64,000 bases of DNA from Duganella sp. sic0402 (GTDB lineage Bacteria; Pseudomonadota; Gammaproteobacteria; Burkholderiales; Burkholderiaceae_D), in the NCBI RefSeq assembly GCF_019219065.1, contig NZ_JAHUWK010000003.1, positions 434,001 to 498,000 of the forward strand, in the 5' to 3' direction. The translations under genes were made by a program, and so were the position numbers. Shown here piece after piece: positions 35,548 to 45,800 of the stretch (positions are counted from its first letter, which is position 1; each line of letters starts with the position of its first letter). The notes beneath the pieces are model-generated. The model searched no databases. It was given only the letters and a program-made list of their open reading frames with translations, and was not told the DNA's origin.

Positions 35548-36081
35548 TTAGTCGACGGTGACCTCGAACACTTTGGCGCCCGCCGCGCCGGCCGAGGTAA
35601 GCTGCGGCCGCCATGGCCCGTTGATCACGGTAATGTGATCGACGCCCAGCTTGCGGAAGCCGTCGAGCGAGTAATACCAGCCCAGCATTTTGTCATCCTT
35701 GCCGTAGCGCTCCTCGTAGGCCGGCGTCTGCCCCAGGCGCGAGATCTTTTGCTGCACGCCGATGTCGGCGAAGAAGCCAGCTTCCAGTTGCACGTCTTTC
35801 GCCAGACTGGCCTTGATCTGCGACAGCATCGCCTCGCGCACCCAACGCCCGAGCGCCATGCCGTGGCTGGTCACACCGCCCTGGCTACGGATCAGCAGCA
35901 CCGGCGGTTTCGTCGCCTCCGCGTCGTACAAGGCGAATGCCTGCTTGTTGGCCGCATCGCTGATCTTGCCGATGTAATTCAACTCGCCGCCAGCCATGAA
36001 CACCTGCGTTTCCGGTTACGCCGCGCTCACTGCAACAGAGGCCAGCAGCACCGCTGCCGAAAGTAGGAAGCGCACCATCAT
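35548..36081 (-). pseudogene. Secreted ClpP-like-fold protein gene with in-frame stop (probable pseudogene)
   Basis: Translation from ATG 36081 gives a 21-residue signal peptide (ending VAVSAA) and then an in-frame TAA at 36018-36016; the same frame continues without interruption into about 155 codons of mature protein (PETQVFMAGGELNYIG and onward). The start overlaps the proB stop (ATGATG), as expected for a once-coupled gene. The mature part keeps LLIRSQGG and LGRWVREA, then jumps to a C-terminal half (LGWYYSLDGFRKLGV, VINGPWRP). From memory of related secreted proteins, a segment with an SSCAN-like active-site motif normally lies between and is missing, suggesting an internal deletion as well. 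A GTG at 36003 could restart translation but would give a non-exported product. Confidence 0.7.
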
Positions 36082-37196
36082 ACGAGCACCAGGTTGTCGC
36101 GGTGGATCAGCTCCTGGCCCTCGACGAAGCCGAGGATGGATTCGATCTCGCTCGACGGCTTGCGCATGATGCGGCGCGTTTCAGCGCTGGTGTAGTTCGA
36201 CAGCCCGCGCGCCACCGGTACGCCGTCGGCATCGACGCAAGTGATTACCGCGCCGCGCCCGAATTCGCCTTTTACTTCCACCACACCAATCGGCAGCAGC
36301 GACTTGCCATCGCCGGTCAGCTTCTGCACCGCGCCGGCATCCAGCACCACCTGCCCTGCGGTATGTAAATGATCGGCCATCCACTGCTTGCGCGCGGTCA
36401 GATGCCCGGTCTGCGCCGCCAGCTCCGTGCCGATCAACTCCCCACCCGCCAGCCGCGCCAGCACTTCGCTCTCGCGGCCATAAGCGATCACCGTATGTGC
36501 CCCCGACTTGGCGGCGCGCTTGGCCGCCAGAATCTTGGTCAGCATGCCGCCGCGCCCCAAGCTGCTGCCAGCACCGCCAGCCATCGCCTCCAGCGCCGCA
36601 TCGCCGGCGCGGCCATGCTGAATCAGTGTCGCCGACGGGTCCTTGCGCGGATCGGCGCTATACAAGCCCTGCTGGTCGGTGAGGATAATCAGCGCATCCG
36701 CCTCAATCAGATTGGCCACCAGCGCGCCCAGCGTATCGTTGTCGCCAAACTTGATCTCATCGGTGACTACCGTATCGTTCTCATTGATGATCGGGACCAC
36801 GCCCAGGCGCAGCAAGGTGGTCAGCGTCGAACGCGCATTCAGATAACGTTCGCGGTCCGCCAGATCGGCGTGCGTCAGCAGCACTTGCGCTGTGCCCAGC
36901 TGGTGCGCGCGGAAGCTGGTTTCGTAAATCTGCGCGAGGCCCATCTGGCCGACGGCGGCGCAAGCCTGCAGTTCGTGGATATCGGTCGGGCGCTGCTCGA
37001 AGCCCAGGCGCAGCATGCCTTCGGCGATCGCGCCGGACGACACCAGCACCACCTGCTTGCCCAGCGCGCGCAGGCCGGCAATCTGCGCGGCCCAGCGCGC
37101 AATCGCGGCGTGATCGAGTCCGCGCCCATCATTGGTGACCAGCGACGATCCAACCTTGATGATGATGCGGTTTGCTTTTTGTATGACGGAATTCAT
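36078..37196 (-). CDS. proB: Glutamate 5-kinase
   Basis: A 372-residue enzyme for the first step of proline synthesis (ATP + glutamate to glutamyl-5-phosphate). The amino-acid-kinase domain shows [26 protein letters not shown], and [21 protein letters not shown]; the C-terminal PUA domain begins near residue 280 ([14 protein letters not shown]). Feedback inhibition by proline is expected for the family. It is the last intact gene of the rplU-rpmA-obgE-proB cluster, separated from obgE by 174 bases. Confidence 0.96.
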   Translation of the reverse strand: MNSVIQKANRIIIKVGSSLVTNDGRGLDHAAIARWAAQIAGLRALGKQVVLVSSGAIAEGMLRLGFEQRPTDIHELQACAAVGQMGLAQIYETSFRAHQLGTAQVLLTHADLADRERYLNARSTLTTLLRLGVVPIINENDTVVTDEIKFGDNDTLGALVANLIEADALIILTDQQGLYSADPRKDPSATLIQHGRAGDAALEAMAGGAGSSLGRGGMLTKILAAKRAAKSGAHTVIAYGRESEVLARLAGGELIGTELAAQTGHLTARKQWMADHLHTAGQVVLDAGAVQKLTGDGKSLLPIGVVEVKGEFGRGAVITCVDADGVPVARGLSNYTSAETRRIMRKPSSEIESILGFVEGQELIHRDNLVLV

Positions 37197-37317
37197 AAGG
37201 CGACAATCTCAAAACAAGCGTAGGAAAATCTGCTGTGATTTGGCGGGCGGATTGCCCTGCTTTGCCGCTAACAGTCGCCGGCCCTGCGATGGCAGGACGG
37301 GCGCCGAGATGGAAAGA

Positions 37318-37342
37318 CATAATCAGCTGATAACTGATTATG
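37318..37342. repeat. Inverted repeat between obgE and proB
   Basis: CATAATCAG-N7-CTGATTATG is a perfect 9-base inverted repeat, 28 bases after the obgE stop. No T-run follows on the minus strand, so a full terminator is doubtful; it may be an mRNA stabiliser or an operator. Confidence 0.4.
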
Positions 37343-37370
37343 CCGGTGATGCAGGCACTAAGTCGAGCCT

Positions 37371-38529
<1,159 letters not shown>

Positions 38530-38592
38530 CGATTGAAGGCTTGCGCCTTACAAACAGCCCGTCGCGTCCAGCGCGCGGGCCGTGAGCGTAAA

Positions 38593-38853
38593 TTACGCTG
38601 CTGCTACTACGGTGACGTACTGTTTCGAGCCTGCGCCCTTAACAACAAACTTCACCACGCCGTCCACCAGAGCGAACAGGGTGTGATCTTTGCCGGTGCC
38701 TACGCCTTCGCCAGCGCGCACTGGGGTGCCGCGTTGACGAATGATGATGCCGCCTGCATTGATGGTTTGGCCGCCGTAGACTTTAACGCCCAGACGTTTT
38801 GATTCTGAGTCACGACCATTTCGCGTTGTGCCGCCGCCTTTTTTGTGTGCCAT
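38593..38853 (-). CDS. rpmA: 50S ribosomal protein L27
   Basis: An 86-residue ribosomal protein with the typical N-terminus [23 protein letters not shown], which reaches toward the peptidyl-transferase centre. A strong AAGGAG ribosome site is present. It follows rplU by 37 bases and is followed by a terminator. Confidence 0.98.
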   Translation of the reverse strand: MAHKKGGGTTRNGRDSESKRLGVKVYGGQTINAGGIIIRQRGTPVRAGEGVGTGKDHTLFALVDGVVKFVVKGAGSKQYVTVVAAA

Positions 38854-38890
38854 GCTAAAGCTCCTTGGATACTAAAAAGTGTCGATACGC

Positions 38891-39202
38891 TTAGGCGTTG
38901 ATCGAAACAACTTGGATTTCGGTGTAGTTCTGACGGTGACCCTGATGCTTCTGGTAGTGCTTACGACGACGCATCTTGAAGATCGTCACTTTTTCGTGAC
39001 GGCCGTGGGAAACAACAGTAACCAGAACCTTGGCACCTTCAACCAGCGGAGCACCGAACTTGATGCTATCGCCCGCGCCAACGGCGAGGACTTGGTCAAT
39101 GGTGATTTCGGAACCAATGTCTGCCGGTATCTGTTCTACTTTAAGTTTTTCGCCAGCAGCAACTTTGTATTGTTTGCCACCGGTTTTTATGACCGCGTAC
39201 AT
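38891..39202 (-). CDS. rplU: 50S ribosomal protein L21
   Basis: A 103-residue ribosomal protein ([23 protein letters not shown] start; [16 protein letters not shown] near the C-terminus, the rRNA-binding stretch). It is the first gene of the L21-L27 operon, with a near-consensus sigma-70 promoter about 50 bases upstream. Confidence 0.98.
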   Translation of the reverse strand: MYAVIKTGGKQYKVAAGEKLKVEQIPADIGSEITIDQVLAVGAGDSIKFGAPLVEGAKVLVTVVSHGRHEKVTIFKMRRRKHYQKHQGHRQNYTEIQVVSINA

Positions 39203-39258
39203 GATTTGAAACCTCTCAAATGTTTATAAAAATCCCCGGAGAAACCGGAGAACCGCAG

Positions 39259-39287
39259 ATTATACACAGGAACAGAATTTGCGTCAA
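39259..39287 (-). promoter_or_regulatory. Strong sigma-70 promoter of rplU-rpmA
   Basis: On the minus strand TTGACG and a perfect TATAAT are separated by exactly 17 bases, with transcription expected to start near 39252. The resulting leader of about 50 bases contains two CTCCGG words that could form a small structure. Confidence 0.85.
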
Positions 39288-39451
39288 AAACTATTCACAA
39301 ATGCCGGAGGGCGTGGTATGTCAGTCAATTTTATCGCGTGCGGCGCTTAACATTCGATCAAGATATGAATGGGAATCAAGGGCTAAAGCCCCTCTGCGCG
39401 GGGGCATGGCGTATAATTCCGGCACCAATAGTCTAACTGCACAGGTTCGCC

Positions 39452-40441
39452 TTGTCTGCCGCTACCCAAAACGTCACCCAAAACACCATCATCGAAACCA
39501 TCGCCGCCGACATGGACGCGGTTAACTCGGTGATACGCCAACGCCTGCATTCCGAGGTTTCCCTCGTCAATCAGATTGCCGAATACATCATCAGCGCCGG
39601 TGGCAAACGCATCCGCCCGGTGCTGGTCCTGCTGGTAGCGAACGCTTACTCCTACAAAGGCACGGCGCACCACGAGCTGGCGGCCGTGGTGGAATTCATC
39701 CACACCGCAACCCTGCTGCACGACGACGTGGTCGACGAATCGTCGCTGCGCCGTGGCCGCGCCACCGCCAATGCACTGTTTGGCAACGCGGCGTCGGTGC
39801 TGGTCGGTGACTTCCTGTATTCGCGCTCCTTCCAGATGATGGTCGGCCTGAACAATATGCGCGTGATGCAGATCCTGTCGGACGCCACCAACGTCATCGC
39901 CGAAGGCGAAGTGTTGCAGCTGCTCAATATGCACGATCCGGACGTAACGCAAGAGCGCTACCTGCAAGTGATACGCTCCAAGACCGCCAAGCTGTTTGAA
40001 GCAGCGGCCGAGCTGGGCGCACTGGTAGCCGGCGCCAACGACGCCCAAATCGCCGCTGCCGGTGAATATGGCCGCTCGCTGGGCACCGCGTTCCAGCTGA
40101 TCGACGACGTGCTCGACTACGCTGGCGACGCCAGCGAAATCGGCAAAAACGTCGGCGACGACCTGCGCGAAGGCAAGCCGACGCTGCCGCTGATCTACCT
40201 GATGGAAAACGGCACGCCGCAGCAGCGCGAGCTGGTCCGCTCGTGCATCGAAAACGGCGATGAGCAGCACTTCGACGCCATCCTGGCCGCAATCACCAGC
40301 AGCGGCGCGCTGGACTACACGCGCGAACAGGCGGTGATCGCCGCCCGCCGCGCCGCCGAAGCCATCGCCGACCTGCCGGACAGCGTCTACAAAGAATCCC
40401 TGCTGCAACTGGCCCACTTCTCGGTCCACCGCAACCACTAA
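39452..40441 (+). CDS. ispB: Octaprenyl diphosphate synthase (polyprenyl synthetase)
   Basis: A 329-residue trans-prenyl chain-elongation enzyme making the ubiquinone side chain. Both Asp-rich motifs are present: LLHDDVVDESSLRRG (DDxxD) and LIDDVLDYAGD, plus the GGKRIRPVL IPP-binding segment. The start used is TTG 39452; the next in-frame ATG is 20 codons later. A TATAAT lies at 39412-39417 but has no good -35. It is divergent from rplU, a common arrangement in proteobacteria. Confidence 0.94.
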   Translation: MSAATQNVTQNTIIETIAADMDAVNSVIRQRLHSEVSLVNQIAEYIISAGGKRIRPVLVLLVANAYSYKGTAHHELAAVVEFIHTATLLHDDVVDESSLRRGRATANALFGNAASVLVGDFLYSRSFQMMVGLNNMRVMQILSDATNVIAEGEVLQLLNMHDPDVTQERYLQVIRSKTAKLFEAAAELGALVAGANDAQIAAAGEYGRSLGTAFQLIDDVLDYAGDASEIGKNVGDDLREGKPTLPLIYLMENGTPQQRELVRSCIENGDEQHFDAILAAITSSGALDYTREQAVIAARRAAEAIADLPDSVYKESLLQLAHFSVHRNH

Positions 40442-40455
40442 ACAACTCGGGATTT

Positions 40456-40803
40456 TTACAGAATCTCTTGTACCAGCTCGGAGGGACGGCACAGGCGCAC
40501 GCCTTTGGCGGTGATGACGAATGGGCGCTCGATCAGGATCGGGTGCGCCATCATCGCGTCCAGCAGCGCTTCGTCCGACAGCGTGCTGTCGGCCAGGCCG
40601 AGTTCGGTGTATAGCTCGCCCTTGTTGCGCATCGCCTGGCGCACGGTGATGCCGGCTTTGGCGATCATGGCTTTCAACTCGGCGCGCGATGGCGGATTTT
40701 TGAGGTAGTCGATGATCTGTGGTTCGACGCCAGCCGCGCGGATCGCTTCCAGCGTTTTACGCGAGGTGCCGCAGGCGGTGTTGTGGTAGATGGTGATGCT
40801 CAT
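40456..40803 (-). CDS. arsC: Arsenate reductase, ArsC glutaredoxin-dependent family
   Basis: A 115-residue thioredoxin-fold protein of the ArsC/Spx family. The catalytic Cys is in NTACGTSRKTL near residue 11, and the C-terminal IERPFVIT segment supplies the conserved Arg; both match arsenate reductase. It reduces arsenate to arsenite with glutathione/glutaredoxin in characterised members. No arsR, arsB or acr3 gene is near, so it is an orphan and may have another reductase role. Confidence 0.88.
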   Translation of the reverse strand: MSITIYHNTACGTSRKTLEAIRAAGVEPQIIDYLKNPPSRAELKAMIAKAGITVRQAMRNKGELYTELGLADSTLSDEALLDAMMAHPILIERPFVITAKGVRLCRPSELVQEIL

Positions 40804-40844
40804 GATGCTGCCCTTGTGCTGTATGACAAAGGCAGCATTATCGC

Positions 40845-43166
40845 CTAAAACTTCGTCGCCAGACTGACGCCCACACTGCGCGGCGCCAGCCGGTAACCCT
40901 GCACGATCGACGCCACCTGCGGATGCTGGATGATGGTGTCGTTGTCAAAAGCATTCTTCACAAACAGCGTGAACGCATACGCGCCCAAGGTCACGCCGGC
41001 GCTGAAGTTGGCCGTGTGATAGGACGGCCGGTCATGGTCGGTCTGCTCCGGATCAAGCGAGCCTTTGCTGGCGCCCACCCACTGCACGCCGCCCATCACA
41101 AACGCCGGCCGCTCCCACGCCGAGAAGTTATAGGTCGCATTCACCGCCGCGTTATATTTCGGCACGCCCTGTATCTGCGCGCCCGCCACTGCACCCACCA
41201 CACCATTTTCGATGCCGACATCATTCGACAGCTCGGCCTTGACGTAGCCGCCCGATGCACTCAGCGTCAGCCCAGGCAGCGGCTTGGCCTTGATGTCGAA
41301 CTCAAAGCCCCTGGTGGTGGCGTCGCCCGCATTGGCGTTGTAGGTGTAGGCGCAAGTCGGCAGGTACACGCCCTGCTGGATGTTCTTCCACTTCACGTAG
41401 AACACGTCCGCATTGACCGTCAGCCGGTTATTCAGGAAGCGCGACTTGCTGCCTACCTCATAGCTCCACAAGCTGTCCGGCGAATACGATGGCGGCCCGG
41501 CCGTGATGCCGTTCGCTTCCAGATCCTGGCCGCAGGTCGTAGTCGGCACATAGATGTTGGCGCCGCCCAGGCGGAAGCCCTTGGCCACACTGGTATAGAC
41601 GGTATTGGTCGGATTGACTTCCCACGTCAATGCATACTTCGGCGTGAACGCGCTGGATGTCGTCTCGGCGCCGCTGTTGTTGCCTGCGCCAGCCAGGTAG
41701 TTGCCGTTGCGCTGTTCCAGCGTGGTGTTCGCCTTCAGGTAGCGCGCACCCACCGTGGCGTGCACCGACGGCGAGAAGTAGTAATTCAGCTCGCCGAAGA
41801 TCGAGGCCTGCTTCTCGCGATAATGGAAGGCGCCGGCAAACGAGTTATCGTTCGGGAACTGGCCGGGACGCGCATCCGGCAGCAGCTCCGGGTCCGCAAT
41901 ATCAAAGCCGAACTGCCTGAACGTATCGGTCACGCCAAAGATCGGATCATTCTCGATGATGTTGGTGTTCTGGCGCGAGAAGTACGTTCCCGCCAGCCAG
42001 GTCCACGGCGATACCTTCTCGTCATACGGACGCGAAGCCAGGCGGAACTCCTGCGACACCTGGCGCACCTGGTTATTCAGATACACCGCCGACGGCAGCC
42101 CGGCAATCGCTTCAATCAGCTCCGGCGGCGCCTTGCCGCCATCGGCGGTTGAAGTCAGAAAGGTGGACAGCGAATAGCTGTTGTACGCCGAGCCGTTCTG
42201 CGTGCGGTCGAACTTGCGCTGGAAGTAGCTGGTGGCCGAGGTCAGGTCGAAGTCGCCCAGATCCCAGTTGACCGTCACACTGGGCGCCAGCAGCTTGTCG
42301 ATCGACGGCTCGCGCACCTGCTTCTGCGCCTGGTACGGCGGCAGCTCCAGGTTAAACGCCGCAATGTCCTTGGCGTCGATGCGCTGGTAGTACACCGACG
42401 GCGTGACCGTCAGCGCGCGCGTCGGCCGCCACTTCAGCGAAGCGCGAAACTCCTGATCGCTGATCTTGTTGATGTTATTGGCGAGGACTTTGCCGTCGCC
42501 ATCCACCTGATCGATATAGCCGCCAGTGTGCTGCGCCTGCACGCCGATGCGCAGCGCCAGCTCGTCGGCGATCAATGGGAAGTTGGCCACCACATTGGCC
42601 GCATAGTTCGCGCTGCCGCCCCTGGTGTTGGAGCCTTCGGTATAAGTGGTGAATTCACGCTCTTTCAAGTCCGGCTCATTCGGCACGAACTTGATGGTGC
42701 CGCCCATGGAACTGGCGCCGTACAGGGTTGCCTGCGGACCGCGCAGCACTTCCACCCGGTCGATATCGAAGAAGCGCGGCTCGATATTCCCCATGGTGTA
42801 GACGTTGCCCACGGTAACCGGCGTATCGCCCAGATAGATGCCCACCGTGGCCGCGCCGGCGGTGGAGCTGATGCCGCGTATCTCCACATTCGACGTGCCC
42901 GGCCCGGCCCCGCCATTGCCGCTGGCGGCGGTGAACGAGATATTCGGCACCACGCGCGTCAGATCGGTGATGTCGCGCACATGCTCCGCCTGCAGCTGCG
43001 TACCGGTGACGGCGCTGATACTCATCGCCACCTTGGCCGGGTCTTCCTTGCGCTTCTGCGCCGTCACCTTGACGACTTCGATTTCGTCCGAAGGCTGCTG
43101 CGCCCATGCCGGTGCGCTGAAGGCCGCCAGCACGGCGGTGGCGATGAATGTGCGTCGAATGTCCAT
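40845..43166 (-). CDS. TonB-dependent receptor
   Basis: A 773-residue outer-membrane receptor; ATG 43166 begins the signal peptide (cleavage near PAWA-QQ) and has an AAGGAGA site. The frame extends 55 codons upstream, but that stretch overlaps the promoter area. The plug has VKVTAQKRKED, IRGISSTAG and VEVLRGPQATLYGASSMGG; the C-terminus ends with a barrel strand and Phe (VSLATKF). This plug type is frequent in proteobacterial receptors for plant-derived or aromatic compounds. It lies divergent from the pectin-type hydrolase genes and has a large inverted repeat 35 bases upstream. Confidence 0.92.
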   Translation of the reverse strand: MDIRRTFIATAVLAAFSAPAWAQQPSDEIEVVKVTAQKRKEDPAKVAMSISAVTGTQLQAEHVRDITDLTRVVPNISFTAASGNGGAGPGTSNVEIRGISSTAGAATVGIYLGDTPVTVGNVYTMGNIEPRFFDIDRVEVLRGPQATLYGASSMGGTIKFVPNEPDLKEREFTTYTEGSNTRGGSANYAANVVANFPLIADELALRIGVQAQHTGGYIDQVDGDGKVLANNINKISDQEFRASLKWRPTRALTVTPSVYYQRIDAKDIAAFNLELPPYQAQKQVREPSIDKLLAPSVTVNWDLGDFDLTSATSYFQRKFDRTQNGSAYNSYSLSTFLTSTADGGKAPPELIEAIAGLPSAVYLNNQVRQVSQEFRLASRPYDEKVSPWTWLAGTYFSRQNTNIIENDPIFGVTDTFRQFGFDIADPELLPDARPGQFPNDNSFAGAFHYREKQASIFGELNYYFSPSVHATVGARYLKANTTLEQRNGNYLAGAGNNSGAETTSSAFTPKYALTWEVNPTNTVYTSVAKGFRLGGANIYVPTTTCGQDLEANGITAGPPSYSPDSLWSYEVGSKSRFLNNRLTVNADVFYVKWKNIQQGVYLPTCAYTYNANAGDATTRGFEFDIKAKPLPGLTLSASGGYVKAELSNDVGIENGVVGAVAGAQIQGVPKYNAAVNATYNFSAWERPAFVMGGVQWVGASKGSLDPEQTDHDRPSYHTANFSAGVTLGAYAFTLFVKNAFDNDTIIQHPQVASIVQGYRLAPRSVGVSLATKF

Positions 43167-43491
43167 GTCCGATCTTCTCCTTGGCGCCCCAAAATTGGGC
43201 ATTTTGCTTATATTTACCACATTGGTATTTTGATAAAGCAAAATCTTTGCCAAGTGTCGGTTATTTGAAACGCTTGCTGGTGCTTGCGCGTAGCTGCGCT
43301 CGCAATAGGCCGCGGGAGTTGGCCAGCCCATATTGCCGTTTGCGTAATCAGGCGCTAAGCCCTGGCAAAGCCGCAGGATCGACGGCGGGATTATCGAATC
43401 ACAAAAGTGATTAATGGTGGCCGGCCGTTGACAGTATTTGTACGGATACAGATACTCGTTGCACGAAAATTACACGCAGAAGATGGAGATC
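43167..43491. other. Divergent regulatory region of the hydrolase island
   Basis: This 325-base spacer separates the leftward receptor from the rightward esterase/glycosidase gene. It contains the nested inverted repeat at 43201-43244 and is otherwise without recognisable genes or RNA structure. Confidence 0.45.
43201..43244. promoter_or_regulatory. Nested inverted repeat, candidate operator
   Basis: Outer arms ATTTTGCTT (43201-43209) and AAGCAAAAT (43236-43244) are perfect 9-base complements; inside them TACCA-CAT-TGGTA (43215-43227) forms a second repeat. The ATTGGTAT word resembles half of the hexuronate-regulator (ExuR/UxuR) operator ATTGGTATACCAAT. It starts 35 bases upstream of the receptor start codon. 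Confidence 0.5.
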
Positions 43492-45738
43492 ATGTCACTG
43501 AGCCGACGCAGCCTTCTCAAGTCCGCCGCCTTGCCCGCAGTTGCGACGAGTATGCGGCGCTTTGTCATATTGGCTTTGCTGGCCAGCGCGTGCGCGCAGG
43601 TGGCTGCGGCCGATGCATGGCATTTCGCTTTTGGCGAAAGCAAGCCGGCTGCTGGTCACACTGCGGTGCGGGCGGAGATGATGTACGACGCCCAGCGAGG
43701 CTACGGCTTTGAGGCTGGCGCCGAGGTACATGATGCCGCCAGCTATCTCACCAGCGAGAAGCCCTTCTTCTTTTCCGCCGATCTGCCGGAGGGGAATTAC
43801 AACGTGACTGTCACGCTGGGCGGCACTCAGGCGGCCAGCACCACTGTCAAGGCGGAGTTGCGCCGCTTGATGCTGGAAGGTGTGAAGACTGCACCGGGTG
43901 CGGTCACGACGCGCACTTTTACGGTGAATATCCGTACGCCACGCATTCCCACTGCGGCGGGTGTGGCGGCCGGCGCAGTCCAGCTAAAGGTGCCGCGCGA
44001 GACTGTGCAGGAGGCTTGGGCATGGGATCGCCGGCTCACGCTGGAGTTTAACGGTGAGCATCCCGCCATCCGCGCCATCGATATCGCGCCGGTAAAGACG
44101 CCTACACTATTCCTGCTGGGCGACTCCACGGTATGCGATCAGCCGGGCGAGCCTTATAGCAGTTGGGGGCAGATGCTGCCACGCTTTCTGAAGCCCGGCA
44201 TCGCGGTCGCCAATCACGGCGAGTCCGGCGAAACCTACCGCGACTCGCTGGCGCGGCGGCGGCTGGATAAGATTCTCAGTGCCATGCGGCCTGGGGATAC
44301 GGTGCTGATGCAATTCGGTCATAACGATCAGAAGCAGATCAAGGAAGGCAAAGGCGGCCCATTCACTACCTATAAGGACGAGATCCGTGCGCATGTAGAA
44401 GCGATCCGTGTCCATGGTGGCGTGCCGGTGATTGTCTCGTCGATGGAGCGCCGCCGCTTTGACGATAACGGCAAAGTGGTTCCCACCTTGACGGACTACG
44501 CAAACGCCGCGCGCCAATCGGCGCAGGAACTCCGAGTCGCATTCATCGATCTGAATGCAATGAGCAAGTCGTTTTACGAAGCGCTGGGACCCGACAAATC
44601 CGCCGCAGCCTTTGCGGAACCGCTGCCCGGCAAGATCGATAACACGCATCACAACAGCTACGGCAGCTATCAGCTGGCGCAAGCGGTGCTGACCGGGCTG
44701 CGTCAGACAGGCCTGCCGGTCGCCGCTTATATCGCCGATGGATATGGCAACTTCGATCCCGCGCACCCAGATCAAGTGGCCACCTTCCATATTCCGCCAA
44801 GCCCTAACTTCACTCATCAGCGACCACTCGGTGACGAGCAAAACGCAGCGGCACAAGGATATTTGTTCACCTACTTCATCGGTAATGGCGAGGATGGCCT
44901 GCATTTGGCCGCCAGCGACGATGGCTACCGCTGGGAGAAGCTGGGCCAGGGCCGCAGCTTCCTCAAGCCGGAAGTCGGGACGGCAAAGCTGATGCGCGAT
45001 CCCTGCATCGTGCGCGGGCCGGACGGCGTGTATCACATGGTGTGGACTACGGGCTGGAAGGAGAACAATATCGGCTACGCCTCATCCACAGATTTGATCC
45101 ACTGGTCAGCGCAGCGTGCGCTGCCAGTCATGGCGCATGAAGCGGGCACGCTGAACGCCTGGGCGCCGGAGATTATCTACGATGAACAGCACAGCGAATA
45201 CCTGATCTTCTGGGCTTCCACCGTAACGGGAAAATTCGCGCAGACCGATGGTTCGTCCGAGGACAAGTACAACCACCGCATGTACGCCACCACGACCAGG
45301 GACTTCGTCGCCTTCACGCCCACCAGGCTGTTCTACGATCCCGGCTTCAGCGTGATCGACGCCACTTTCCTGCGCTCCAACGGCAAGCAGTACCTGCTAG
45401 TCAAGGATGAGACGCGTAATCCGCCACGCAAATACCTGCAAATCGCGGAGGCACCGGATGTGCGCGGCCCGTTCGGCAAACTGAGTCAGCCCATCTCCGC
45501 GCCCGGCGTCTGGGTAGAAGGCCCGACAGCCATTCAGATCGGCGACAACACCATCATTTATTTTGATGCATACAAGGACAAGCACTACGGCGCATTGCGT
45601 TCGCGTGACATGCTGCACTGGGAAGATGTGAGCAAGCAGATGTACTTCCCCGACGAAGGTACGCCGCAGCGCATCCGCCACGGCACCGTCATCGCAGCAC
45701 CCAAAGAACTGCTGGACAGCCTGCGCAAGGCTAATTAA
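43492..45738 (+). CDS. Exported fusion: SGNH rhamnogalacturonan-acetylesterase-like domain plus GH43-like glycosidase
   Basis: About 748 residues from ATG 43492. After the export signal comes a beta-sandwich module (FAFGES, GYGFE; about 43-200). An SGNH/GDSL esterase domain follows with GDSTVCD (Ser212), NHGESGE, FGHND (276-279) and DNTHHN (Asp/His), as in CE12 rhamnogalacturonan acetylesterases. The C-terminal half (about 440-745) is a five-blade-propeller glycosidase of GH43 type with candidate catalytic residues in RDPCIV, VIDATF and VEGPT, plus WAPEI. The N-terminus is odd: a twin-arginine-like leader (SRRSLLKSAA) is followed at residue 21 by a complete Sec-type signal peptide, so the true start could be ATG 43552. 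Deacetylation plus trimming of pectin side chains is the inferred task. Confidence 0.85.
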   Translation: MSLSRRSLLKSAALPAVATSMRRFVILALLASACAQVAAADAWHFAFGESKPAAGHTAVRAEMMYDAQRGYGFEAGAEVHDAASYLTSEKPFFFSADLPEGNYNVTVTLGGTQAASTTVKAELRRLMLEGVKTAPGAVTTRTFTVNIRTPRIPTAAGVAAGAVQLKVPRETVQEAWAWDRRLTLEFNGEHPAIRAIDIAPVKTPTLFLLGDSTVCDQPGEPYSSWGQMLPRFLKPGIAVANHGESGETYRDSLARRRLDKILSAMRPGDTVLMQFGHNDQKQIKEGKGGPFTTYKDEIRAHVEAIRVHGGVPVIVSSMERRRFDDNGKVVPTLTDYANAARQSAQELRVAFIDLNAMSKSFYEALGPDKSAAAFAEPLPGKIDNTHHNSYGSYQLAQAVLTGLRQTGLPVAAYIADGYGNFDPAHPDQVATFHIPPSPNFTHQRPLGDEQNAAAQGYLFTYFIGNGEDGLHLAASDDGYRWEKLGQGRSFLKPEVGTAKLMRDPCIVRGPDGVYHMVWTTGWKENNIGYASSTDLIHWSAQRALPVMAHEAGTLNAWAPEIIYDEQHSEYLIFWASTVTGKFAQTDGSSEDKYNHRMYATTTRDFVAFTPTRLFYDPGFSVIDATFLRSNGKQYLLVKDETRNPPRKYLQIAEAPDVRGPFGKLSQPISAPGVWVEGPTAIQIGDNTIIYFDAYKDKHYGALRSRDMLHWEDVSKQMYFPDEGTPQRIRHGTVIAAPKELLDSLRKAN

Positions 45739-45800
45739 CATTTATATCAGCTTTTTACAAAACAGAAATACGCCAGCAACAAGATGCCTTTATAGTCGCA

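Noticed and set aside
40456..40803. Arsenic resistance island
   Set aside because: Only a single arsC-like gene is present, with no arsR, arsB or acr3, and flanking genes are unrelated.
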